A DNA stretch of 64,000 bases, taken from positions 1 through 64,000 of the forward strand of contig JANPZY010000001.1 of NCBI GenBank assembly GCA_024707325.1, written 5' to 3'. Positions 36,060 through 43,893 of this stretch are shown one piece after another; position 1 is the first letter of the stretch, and each line of letters opens with the position of its first letter. The DNA is from Opitutus sp. Its GTDB lineage: Bacteria > Verrucomicrobiota > Verrucomicrobiia > Opitutales > Opitutaceae. The position numbers were made by a program, and so were the translations under genes. The notes below the pieces were generated by a model. The model saw only the letters and a program-made list of their open reading frames with translations. It did not search any database and had not been told where the DNA came from.

Positions 36060-37130
36060 ATGCACCCCTCCCGCCTCCTCTCGCTTTCGGCCCTGCTCAT
36101 TGCTCCGCTGGCATTCACCACTGTCCGCGCTGCTGCGACCGAAGACGTCACGCGCACCTACCGTGTGCAACAAGCGGTCTCACTGACCGACATCCCAGCC
36201 GATGCGAAGAACGTCAAGTGGTGGGTCGCCATCCCCCAGGACGATCGTTTTCAACGCGTGCTCGACCTCGCCGTCGTCTCCTCGCCAGGCAAATGGAGCA
36301 TCGTGCGCGAACCGGATCACGGCAACCGCTTCATGTTGATCGAAGTGGAGAACCCGGGCGCCACGTCGCTGACCTCCACGATTGAATTCACGCTTCGCCG
36401 CGAGTCCGTCTTCGTCGAAATCGATGCGGACAAAGTCGGACCGATCACCGACACGCATCGCGGACTCTTCGTCGACGAACTGCGCCAGGATGCCCCGCAC
36501 ATGAGGGTCTCCAAACGCATCGCCAAGCTGGCTGAAGAAACCTGCGGCAACGAATCAAACGTCTACCGCCAGGCGACCCTGCTCCTCAATGCCGTCGCGG
36601 ACTACGCCGACCATTATTCAAAGGATCCGACCAAGCCACACTGCGGCGTCGGGGATGCCGAGGACTGCATGACCAACGCGGGTGGCTGCTGCACCGATCT
36701 GCACTCGATGTTCATCGCGCTCGCCCGGGCACGCGGCATTCCTGCCCGTCTGCAGATGGGCTACCGTCTGCGCGAGCCCAACGAGGGCAAGGAAGTCGAT
36801 CCTGGCTACCGCTGCTGGGCCGAATACTTCGTGCCGAATTACGGCTGGGTGCCTGCCGACATCGTCGAAGCGGATGACCCCAAAGGTCTGGGTCGCACGC
36901 GCTGGTTCACCGGCCTGACCGAGCGCCGCCTCTGGCTCAACGAAGGCCGGGAGTTCGATCTCGCCGGTCGCGCGATCACCGAGAAACGGGTCAACACGAT
37001 GGTCATTGGTTACGCCGAGATCGATGGCGAGGAAGCCCGCGTGCTGCCCGAAGGCGATCTGGAAGCCCAACTCTGGCGCAAGGTGCTCTACACCGAGGTG
37101 CGGTCGCCTGCTGTGGTCGCGTCCAACTGA
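36060..37130 (+). CDS. Exported transglutaminase-like protein, catalytic His replaced
   Basis: This 356-residue protein has a signal peptide (MHPSRLLSLSALLIAPLAFT, cut after VRA). An N-terminal beta region precedes the transglutaminase-like core. The nucleophile Cys is present in GGCCTDLHSMFIALARARGI. The next motif, normally with His two residues before Trp, reads PGYRCWAEYFVPNYGWVPAD: Arg replaces His while the later Asp is kept. That predicts loss of classic protease/transglutaminase activity unless the change is a sequencing error. It is co-directional with the porin (23-base gap). Confidence 0.85.
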   Translation: MHPSRLLSLSALLIAPLAFTTVRAAATEDVTRTYRVQQAVSLTDIPADAKNVKWWVAIPQDDRFQRVLDLAVVSSPGKWSIVREPDHGNRFMLIEVENPGATSLTSTIEFTLRRESVFVEIDADKVGPITDTHRGLFVDELRQDAPHMRVSKRIAKLAEETCGNESNVYRQATLLLNAVADYADHYSKDPTKPHCGVGDAEDCMTNAGGCCTDLHSMFIALARARGIPARLQMGYRLREPNEGKEVDPGYRCWAEYFVPNYGWVPADIVEADDPKGLGRTRWFTGLTERRLWLNEGREFDLAGRAITEKRVNTMVIGYAEIDGEEARVLPEGDLEAQLWRKVLYTEVRSPAVVASN

Positions 37131-37135
37131 TCTTA

Positions 37136-37162
37136 GAGCGCCGCTCAACTACTGCGGCGCTC
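37136..37162. terminator. Shared hairpin between convergent genes
   Basis: A perfect 9-bp stem GAGCGCCGC/GCGGCGCTC with a 9-base loop lies between the transglutaminase-like and nuclease-like stops. There is only a short A/T flank on each side. Confidence 0.55.
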
Positions 37163-37174
37163 AAAGCTCGGTCA

Positions 37175-37879
37175 TCACTGCGGACGAAACTCGATCGGAA
37201 CGCCCGCTTCGCGAAACACGGCGCGCGAGGCAGCGACGGCGATCGCCTCGAGCAGTTTCGCGCGCGAACCCTCCGCAGGCTCAGTCCACACCGGGCGCTG
37301 CACCAGCTCGAGTGCGTCGCCGCGCCGAACCAGCAGGCCCCACCCCGCCGGAATCTCCGCGCGTGCAAAAATCCCGTCTTCGCTCACGAGGTAGAGATAA
37401 TCGGCCGCGCGCCAGCGAAAGAGTTTCGCGAACTTCGTGCCATGGCCGAGTCGCTGCTGCCACTTCGAGAGATCCGCGAGCACGCGCCGATGCGTTTCGT
37501 GCTCCACACCCGAGAAGTCGCACGCGTCGAGTTCGGCAAAGAGCGAGTCGCCTTTGCGCAGGTCGGGACGGTGTCCGCCGATCAACTCCTCAAGCGCACG
37601 CAGTCGCTCGCTCAACTCGGCCACGCGACGGCGCGCCTCGCTTTCGCTGCGCGCGTCCTTCAGCAAATCCGCGCGCGCCTGTTTGCACTCGAAGACGGCA
37701 GTGCACGCATGCGCGGTGCCGCGCGCCGTGGCCGCGACGTCGGCCCTGTATCCAGTTTTTGGTAACCGCACCTCGGTCGCCGCAATGGTGAATCCGTGCT
37801 GCTGCGCCCACGCAAGCGCCAGCGCCTTCAGCTGCCGGTGACGCTCGCTTTCGCCCGTTTTTGTCCGCTCCTCGCTCAT
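37175..37879 (-). CDS. Probable PD-(D/E)XK-type nuclease-fold protein
   Basis: This is a 234-residue protein. The core pattern is TEVRLPKTGYRADVAA followed by TAVFECKQARADLLKDAR: Asp in RADV, then Glu and Lys in ECK, as in PD-(D/E)XK nucleases and MmcB-like DNA-repair proteins. The C-terminal half has FRWRAADYLYLVSEDGIF and IPAGWGLLVRRGDALELVQR, a beta-rich part not recognised. It overlaps the upstream glycosyltransferase gene by four bases (ATGA), so the two are translated together although no shared pathway is obvious. Nuclease function is inferred from the motif only. Confidence 0.65.
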   Translation of the reverse strand: MSEERTKTGESERHRQLKALALAWAQQHGFTIAATEVRLPKTGYRADVAATARGTAHACTAVFECKQARADLLKDARSESEARRRVAELSERLRALEELIGGHRPDLRKGDSLFAELDACDFSGVEHETHRRVLADLSKWQQRLGHGTKFAKLFRWRAADYLYLVSEDGIFARAEIPAGWGLLVRRGDALELVQRPVWTEPAEGSRAKLLEAIAVAASRAVFREAGVPIEFRPQ

Positions 37880-38901
37880 GCGCACATGAGAAAATCCTGA
37901 CCTTCGCGAAAGCCGCGCCCGCGAAGAAAATCGCGTTGCAGCTCGCGCGCGCCCCGCTTGCCCACGCACCCGAGCACGAAGCAAGCGTCCGGCGCACCAA
38001 TCGCATCCGGCGCGATCACCGCGCGACCGGTGCCGCCCAGCCGCCGCGTGTGTTTGCGCGGATCGATATCGATAAAACCTGCGATTGAAACGCCGCCGCG
38101 CTCGAGTTCGGCGACGCGTTTGCGCGTCGGTCGCCCCGCGCCCCACGCGAAGATCGGTCGACCTCGCACGACCCGCTCCAGCTCGCGCGCGAGATACGGT
38201 GCTTTTGTCCGGAAAAACGCCTCCGGCGAATAGCGTGGATCCGTGCGCGAAAGCCGCGCGGCGCCGTCGTGCCACGTGAGCAGGCGCCGCGGCACTTTCG
38301 CCATGCGCACGCCTGCATCCATCCAGCGCAGCCACAGTTCGTAGTCCTCCGGAAAATCGCCGTCGTGATAGCCGCCATGTCGCACCACGAGTTCGCGGCG
38401 AAACATCACACTCGGGTGCGCGAGCGGCGATTCGACGAAGCGGTTCAGCGCAATCTCCTCCGGCGTGCGCAGTTCGTTCTGCCACGCGACATGCAGCGCG
38501 TAGCCGGCGTTGCGCGACGCGTCGCCGCCAAACTCCACTTCGCACGCCACGAGTCCGAGCGCCTCGTTTTCCGGTGCACGCAAAAACTCCATCTGCGCAC
38601 GGAGTCGTTCCGGATGCGCGGTATCGTCGGCATCCATGCGTGCGACGAACTCGCCGCGCGCCTCCGCGAGCCCGGCGTTGAGCGCACGCGCGATGCCTTC
38701 GTGCGGACGGCGCCATACCCCCACTCGCGCGTCGGTTCGCGCGTAGTCACGCAGCACGTCCGGCGTGGCGTCGGTCGAGCCGTCATCGACGATGATCAAC
38801 TCCCAATCCGCAAACGTCTGCCTGCGCACGCTCTCGATCGCCCGCGCCACCGTGGCGGCGGCGTTGAACACCGGCATCAAAACTGAAACCGCGAGGGACA
38901 T
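37876..38901 (-). CDS. GT2-family glycosyltransferase with extra C-terminal domain
   Basis: This is a 341-residue GT-A glycosyltransferase. The donor-binding strand is AVSVLMPVFNAAATVARAIE, then ELIIVDDGSTDATPDV and the DXD-like FVARMDADDTAHPERLR. The acceptor-side segment is DFPEDYELWLRWMDAGVRMA. After about residue 245 comes a separate domain, RGRPIFAWGAGRPTRKRVAE to FVLGCVGKRGARELQRDFL, resembling a small nucleotide-binding fold and not part of the usual GT2 core. The start at 38901 is chosen because MSLAVSVLMPV is the family start. It overlaps the nuclease-like gene by four bases. Confidence 0.85.
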   Translation of the reverse strand: MSLAVSVLMPVFNAAATVARAIESVRRQTFADWELIIVDDGSTDATPDVLRDYARTDARVGVWRRPHEGIARALNAGLAEARGEFVARMDADDTAHPERLRAQMEFLRAPENEALGLVACEVEFGGDASRNAGYALHVAWQNELRTPEEIALNRFVESPLAHPSVMFRRELVVRHGGYHDGDFPEDYELWLRWMDAGVRMAKVPRRLLTWHDGAARLSRTDPRYSPEAFFRTKAPYLARELERVVRGRPIFAWGAGRPTRKRVAELERGGVSIAGFIDIDPRKHTRRLGGTGRAVIAPDAIGAPDACFVLGCVGKRGARELQRDFLRGRGFREGQDFLMCA

Positions 38902-39013
38902 CCGTCCGGCATTAACGACCGCGGTAAAGTCGAGGTCGAGCCGCCGGTTGGATGGACGACCTCTTTGCGCGTCACACGCCTTCCGCGTAGATTGGGTCGG
39001 TTTTGCGATCGTC

Positions 39014-39613
39014 ATGGAAATCCACGATCCCCTCGTCACCGATCCCGCCGTGCTCGCCGCGATGCAACGCGTGCCGCGCGAGCGTTTCGTGCCGGAGGAT
39101 CGTAAACTCTTCGCCGGCCGCGACGCCGCGCTGCCGATCGGTCACGGACAGACGATTTCGCAACCATCGTTGGTCGCTTACATGACGCAGGAGGCGCGGC
39201 TCGCGCGCGACTCACGCGTGCTCGAAATCGGCACCGGCTCGGGTTATCAGGCCGCGATCGTCGCCGAGTTGAGCGATCATGTTTACTCGATCGAGGCGAT
39301 TCCCGCGCTCGCCGCGCGGGCCGCCGCCACGCTGCGCGCATGTGGTTACGATCGGATCCATTTGCGCCAGGGCGACGGCTATCACGGCTGGCCCGAGGCC
39401 GCGCCGTTCGATGCGATCCTCGTCACCGCGGCCGCGCCATCGATTCCGCCGCCACTCGTCGAACAACTCGCCGACGGTGGACGGCTCTTGATTCCCGTGG
39501 GCGAGCCATCGGGTCCGCAGGAGTTGATGCTCGTCACCAAAACCGCTGGCGCCGTCCGAACCCGCGCGCTGCTGCCGGTCGCATTCGTGCCGTTTACGCG
39601 CGCGGGCGAGTGA
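39014..39613 (+). CDS. pcm: Protein-L-isoaspartate O-methyltransferase
   Basis: This is a 199-residue SAM-dependent enzyme that repairs isoaspartyl residues. Motifs are RVPRERFVPED, LPIGHGQTISQPSLVAYMTQ, the SAM loop SRVLEIGTGSGYQAAIVAEL and PFDAILVTAAAPSIPPPLVE. Length fits the bacterial family. Divergent from the glycosyltransferase and convergent with msrA; two protein-repair enzymes therefore lie side by side. The start ATG has no Shine-Dalgarno site. Confidence 0.95.
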   Translation: MEIHDPLVTDPAVLAAMQRVPRERFVPEDRKLFAGRDAALPIGHGQTISQPSLVAYMTQEARLARDSRVLEIGTGSGYQAAIVAELSDHVYSIEAIPALAARAAATLRACGYDRIHLRQGDGYHGWPEAAPFDAILVTAAAPSIPPPLVEQLADGGRLLIPVGEPSGPQELMLVTKTAGAVRTRALLPVAFVPFTRAGE

Positions 39614-39630
39614 GGCGGCCGGGCCGCGCG

Positions 39631-40215
39631 TCAGCTTTTCTTCAGCTGCTGCTCGAGTTTGCGGATTTTCGGCGCGATCACGAAACGGCAATAACCCGCG
39701 GTCGGGTTTTTCGCGAAGTAGTCCTGGTGATAGTCCTCCGCGATCCAGAACTTCTTGAGCGGCACGATCTCCGTCGTGATCGGATCGCGAAACTCCTCCT
39801 GCGCTCGCGCCTTCGATTTCTCGGCGGCGGCACGCTGCGCGTCGTTGGCGTAGAGGATGATGGAGCGATACTGCGGTCCCTGATCGTTCCCCTGCCCGCC
39901 GACCTGGGTCGGATTGTGCACGTGCCAGAAATAATCGAGCACCGCTTCGAGGCTCACTTGCGCGGGATCGTAATCGATCCGGATCACCTCGGCGTGACCG
40001 GTCGCATGCGCGCAAACCTGTTGATACGTGGGATTCGGTTCGTCGCCGCCGGCGTAGCCGCTGACGACATCTTTTACGCCGGGCAGCATTTCGTAAGCTG
40101 CTTCCGTGCACCAGAAGCAGCCGCCGCCGAGCACGACCGATTCCGTGGCGGAGTGTGCGTTGTTCATAAAACCGAGGATGGGCAACAGGATGAGAAATGC
40201 TGGTCGAAATCGCAT
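39631..40215 (-). CDS. msrA: Peptide methionine sulfoxide reductase MsrA, exported form
   Basis: This 194-residue protein has a signal peptide (FRPAFLILLPILGFMNNAHS) before the catalytic GGGCFWCTEAAYEMLPGV. Further motifs are VVSGYAGGDEPNPTYQQV, HAEVIRIDYDPAQVS, FWHVHNPTQVGGQGNDQGPQ and EDYHQDYFAKNP. It repairs methionine-S-sulfoxide, here probably in the periplasm. The start ATG at 40215 is placed to include the signal. Convergent with pcm. Confidence 0.93.
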   Translation of the reverse strand: MRFRPAFLILLPILGFMNNAHSATESVVLGGGCFWCTEAAYEMLPGVKDVVSGYAGGDEPNPTYQQVCAHATGHAEVIRIDYDPAQVSLEAVLDYFWHVHNPTQVGGQGNDQGPQYRSIILYANDAQRAAAEKSKARAQEEFRDPITTEIVPLKKFWIAEDYHQDYFAKNPTAGYCRFVIAPKIRKLEQQLKKS

Positions 40216-40337
40216 GGCAGTAAGAGGCCGCAGGCCCGGTAAATAATTCCCAAAAGCTGAAATCCGCCATCTTTCACGGCACAAAGCTGAAAGCCGGGAA
40301 TCCAATCGCAGCGGTCACACCGCCGCCCCAAAAATCC

Positions 40338-41201
40338 ATGGAATCGCCGCGCCCGCTGCTTCTCTCGCGATCTGCCGTCATTCTTGGGCTGATCGCCGCG
40401 CTAGCATTGGTCTTCGGCACGCTCCTCGTTTCGACGGTGGCCCATCGCTCCATCGCCGACGCGCAGGAGCGCGCGACGCATGCGCAATCCTCGCTTCTCG
40501 CGATCCAGCAAGTTCGCGCCACCATCACCGAAGCCGAAACCGGTCAGCGCGGCTATCTGCTCACGCGCGACGAAACCTATCTCCAACCTTATCGCGAAGC
40601 GGCCGCGCGCTACGAAAACGAACTCGCCGCCCTCGCCCAGCAACTCGCCGGACACGTCGAGATCCAAAGCACACGGCTCGAACTCGATGCCCTCCTGCGC
40701 GAGAAGTTCAACGAGATCGCCCACTCGATTTCCCTCCGCCAGCGCTACGGTATCGGCCCCGCGCTCAACGTCGTCGAAAGCGACGCCGGCGCTCGCACGA
40801 TCAGCGAGATCCGCACGCGACTGAACCGTCTTGAGGCTCACGAGCTCGACGAGATGTCGGCGCACTCCGCGTCGGCCGTGCATCGCAGCCGGATGTTTCA
40901 GCAACTCTCGGTTGGCTTGGTTGCCCTCACCGTGCTGCTCGGCATCGGCGCCGCGTGGTGGCTCGTGCGCCGCATCCACGAACTCGAAAAACTCGTGACC
41001 GTCTGCGCGTGGACCCACCGCGTGAAATGGCAGGGCCGCTGGATGAGTTTCGAAGAATACCTCGATCGTCGTTTCAACCTGCACTTCACGCACGGCATGA
41101 GCGACGAGGCCGCGGAGAAGATGCAGGCACAGATCCGTCTCCTTCCGCCGATCGAGGACGACGACGAACCCGTCAGCCCCAAGAAGAAGCGTAACCGCTG
41201 A
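40338..41201 (+). CDS. CHASE3-domain membrane protein with degenerate zinc-motif tail
   Basis: This is a 287-residue protein. TM1 is AVILGLIAALALVFGTLLVS, then a periplasmic CHASE3 domain (LAIQQVRATITEAETGQRGY, LLTRDETYLQPYREAAARYE), TM2 QLSVGLVALTVLLGIGAAWW, and a cytoplasmic tail. The tail resembles the small domain CAWC...W..E.Y...SHGICPEC often found with response regulators. Here it reads VCAWTHRVKWQGRWMSFEEY and THGMSDEAAEKM: only one of the four cysteines remains. There is no kinase or cyclase output. It is possibly a sensor remnant or a non-enzymatic receptor. A 22-bp array follows. Confidence 0.82.
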   Translation: MESPRPLLLSRSAVILGLIAALALVFGTLLVSTVAHRSIADAQERATHAQSSLLAIQQVRATITEAETGQRGYLLTRDETYLQPYREAAARYENELAALAQQLAGHVEIQSTRLELDALLREKFNEIAHSISLRQRYGIGPALNVVESDAGARTISEIRTRLNRLEAHELDEMSAHSASAVHRSRMFQQLSVGLVALTVLLGIGAAWWLVRRIHELEKLVTVCAWTHRVKWQGRWMSFEEYLDRRFNLHFTHGMSDEAAEKMQAQIRLLPPIEDDDEPVSPKKKRNR

Positions 41202-41231
41202 ACCGTGCCCAGGTCGCGCCAGACCGTGACG

Positions 41232-41341
41232 CGAGCCGGTGCGCACTGAGGCACGACATTGTCCGCACTCAGTCCCGACCGTGTCCGCACCTTGTGGCCA
41301 CCCGGTGCGGACCTTGGCTCGACGTTGTCCGCGCAGGCTCC
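41232..41341. repeat. 22-bp-period tandem array 3 (5 units)
   Basis: There are five contiguous 22-base units, the clearest beginning CGACATTGTCCGCACTC, CGACCGTGTCCGCACCTT and CGACGTTGTCCGCGC. It lies 30 bases after the CHASE3 gene stop and before the PEP-CTERM gene. Weaker unit-like sequence extends a little on both sides. Confidence 0.88.
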
Positions 41342-41399
41342 CGACTCGGCACAGCTGAAAAGATTTGGCAAAACACAGGGCTCCGTCTTTCTCCGCCGC

Positions 41400-42011
41400 A
41401 TGAGGTTTTTCCGCTTCTCCTCGTTGCTGCTCGCGCTGGGTCTCGCGACGACTGCGGTTGCTCAGGTCACCGTTACCTACGAGTTCCCCGCGGCCCAGCC
41501 GCAAGGCTACGAGGACACCGGACTCAAGCTCACCGACGGAGTCGCCAACGTCACCGCATGGGGCGGGTCGGAACCTGTGGACGTGACGCCGTTCGTCGGT
41601 TGGGACAGCGCCCCGGCGACCGTGCTTTTTAGCTTCTCCGGTCTGGTCGAGATCCACTCCGTCACCGTGTGGCTTGCGGATAGCGACGGCGACGCCGGCG
41701 TTTTCCTGCCCGAATCCGTCAAGTTCTGGACAGATGACGAAGGTCTGGCCGAGGTTCACGAAATCGAAAATCCGGACGGCTCGGGCACCACGGTGGGCTT
41801 TACGTATTCACTTTCTGGATTCGTCACGGACGAGCTTTGGCTGCAGGCCTCTCACACCGATCCGGGCGAGCACCAGTGGATCATGATGTCCGAAGTGGAG
41901 CTCAATTACACGGCCGTGCCGGAGCCCTCCACTTATGCTGCGCTGTTCGGTGCAGTCGCACTGGGCGCGGGACTCGTCCGCCGCCGTTTCAACAAAGCGG
42001 TTCGAAAATAA
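41400..42011 (+). CDS. PEP-CTERM sorted extracellular protein
   Basis: This 203-residue protein has a signal peptide (MRFFRFSSLLLALGLATTAV, cut after AQ). The middle is beta-rich and Asp-rich (VWLADSDGDAGVFLPESVKF). The C-terminal sorting signal is complete: VPEPSTYAALFGAVALGAGL then RRRF. Such proteins are processed by an exosortase and anchored or released at the envelope. Function of the middle part is unknown; it may be a carbohydrate- or calcium-binding beta sandwich. The PEP-CTERM system fits a verrucomicrobial host. Confidence 0.9.
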   Translation: MRFFRFSSLLLALGLATTAVAQVTVTYEFPAAQPQGYEDTGLKLTDGVANVTAWGGSEPVDVTPFVGWDSAPATVLFSFSGLVEIHSVTVWLADSDGDAGVFLPESVKFWTDDEGLAEVHEIENPDGSGTTVGFTYSLSGFVTDELWLQASHTDPGEHQWIMMSEVELNYTAVPEPSTYAALFGAVALGAGLVRRRFNKAVRK

Positions 42012-42062
42012 CCACTCGCCCGACCCGGTTCGAACCGAGCGCGAGTCGGTGCGAGGTTCGGA

Positions 42063-43753
42063 TCAACCGCGGGTGAGTTTGCGGTATTTGATGCGGTGCG
42101 GCTGGTCCGCGTCCTTGCCTTTGCGCCGGCGGTAATCCTCGAGATATGCGGAGTAGTTTCCGTTGTAGAAAACGACCGTGCTGTCGCCTTCGAACGCGAG
42201 GATGTGCGTCGCCACGCGGTCGAGGAACCAGCGGTCGTGCGAGACGACGACGGCACAGCCGGCGAAGTTCTCCAGACCTTCCTCGAGCGCGCGGATCGAG
42301 TTCACGTCGAGGTCGTTGGTGGGTTCGTCGAGGAGAATGAGATTGGCCCCGCTCTTCAGCAGGCGCGCGAGATGCACGCGGTTGCGTTCGCCGCCGGAGA
42401 GCACACCGACTTTCTTCTGCTGGTCGGCGCCGGTGAAACCAAACTGTGCGCAATACGCGCGCGCGTTCACTTCGCGGCCGGGCATGCGGAGGGTTTCCTC
42501 GCCGCCGCTGATCGCTTCGTAGATTGTCTGCTCATCCGGCAGAGAATCGCGTGACTGATCGACGTGGGAAATCTTTACGGTGTCACCGACGCGCAGCGTG
42601 CCCGCATCGGGTTGTTCCGCGCGGGTGATGAGGCGAAACATCGTCGTTTTGCCGGCGCCATTGGGGCCGATCACGCCGACGATGCCGCCGGGCGGGAGGA
42701 GAAGTTGACGTTCTCGAAGAGAAGCTTGTCGCCGTAGCTCTTCGAAAGGTTTTCCGCTTCGACGACGACCGTGCCGAGACGCGGACCGGGCGGGATGATG
42801 ATCTCGAACTCGCGCTCCTTCTCGGCGACGTTCTCCTTGAGCATCTTTTCGTAGGCGTTGATGCGCGCCTGACCTTTCGCCTGACGCGCCTTCGCCCCGG
42901 AGCGAATCCATTCGAGTTCGCGCGCCATCGCTTTCTGACGGCGATCCTCTGTGCGCTGCTCGGCGGCGAGACGTCGCTGCTTCTGCTCGAGCCACGAGGA
43001 GTAGTTGCCCTTCCACGGAATGCCGTGGCCGCGGTCGAGCTCGAGAATCCATTGCGCGACGTTGTCCAGAAAGTAGCGATCGTGCGTGACCGCGATCACG
43101 GTGCCTTCGTAGCGCGCGAGATGTTGCTCGAGCCAGTGCACGCTCTCGGCATCGAGGTGGTTGGTCGGTTCGTCGAGGAGGAGAATCTCGGGTTTCTTCA
43201 ACAACAGCCGTGCGAGGGCCACGCGGCGACGCTCACCACCGGAGAGATGATCGACGATCTGATCGCCGGGCGGACAGCGCAGCGCCTCCATCGCCATCTC
43301 GACCTGTGGAGCGACGTCCCACGCGCCGAGCGCGTCGATCTTCTCCTGCAACTCGCCCTGCCTCGCCATGATCTTCTCCTTCTCGGCCTCGTCGTCGGTC
43401 GCATCGAGTTCGTCCCAGGTGGCATCGTAGGCGGCGGTGAGATCGGTGAGGTGTTTCACGCCCTCCTCGACGCACGCGCGCACGGTCGAACCGGGCGTGA
43501 GCTGCGGTTCCTGCTCGAGCAGACCGACGTTATAACCGGGCTCGAAGTGCACGTGACCGTCGAACTCCGTATCGCGTCCGCTCAGGATGCGCATGAGCGA
43601 AGATTTGCCGGAGCCGTTGAGGCCGAGCACGCCGATCTTCGCGCCGTAGAAAAACGACAGCGAGATGTCGCGGAGGATTTCCTTGCGCTCGATTTTCTTC
43701 GAGACGCCGATCATCGAGAAAATGACTTTGGGAGCTTCGTCGGGCTTCGCCAT
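42063..43753 (-). CDS. ettA: Energy-dependent translational throttle protein EttA, one frameshift
   Basis: This is an ABC-F protein that binds the ribosomal E site and gates translation by ATP level. First cassette: [51 protein letters not shown] linker and arm follow, then the second cassette: [44 protein letters not shown]. One base is missing near 42,705 (NVNFS should continue LPPGGIVG); adding it gives 563 residues, the usual EttA length. There is no membrane domain. It is divergent from the GH3 gene. Confidence 0.92.
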
Positions 43754-43893
43754 GGGCGGGCAGCGTTCAGCGTTTCGGCGGAGTTTCAAGCCGCGCGTTG
43801 CCGGCGTGCGCAACCGCTCCGCTGTTTGAGCGTCCATCCATCGGCTTGCGACTGGCCAGCGGGCCGAGGCTCGTTCACACTTCACGTTCCCCT

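Noticed and set aside
37880..38716. N-terminal extension of the nuclease-like protein to 513 residues
   Set aside because: The extension is an alternate frame of the glycosyltransferase gene; the ATG at 37,879 gives a sensible start overlapping its stop.
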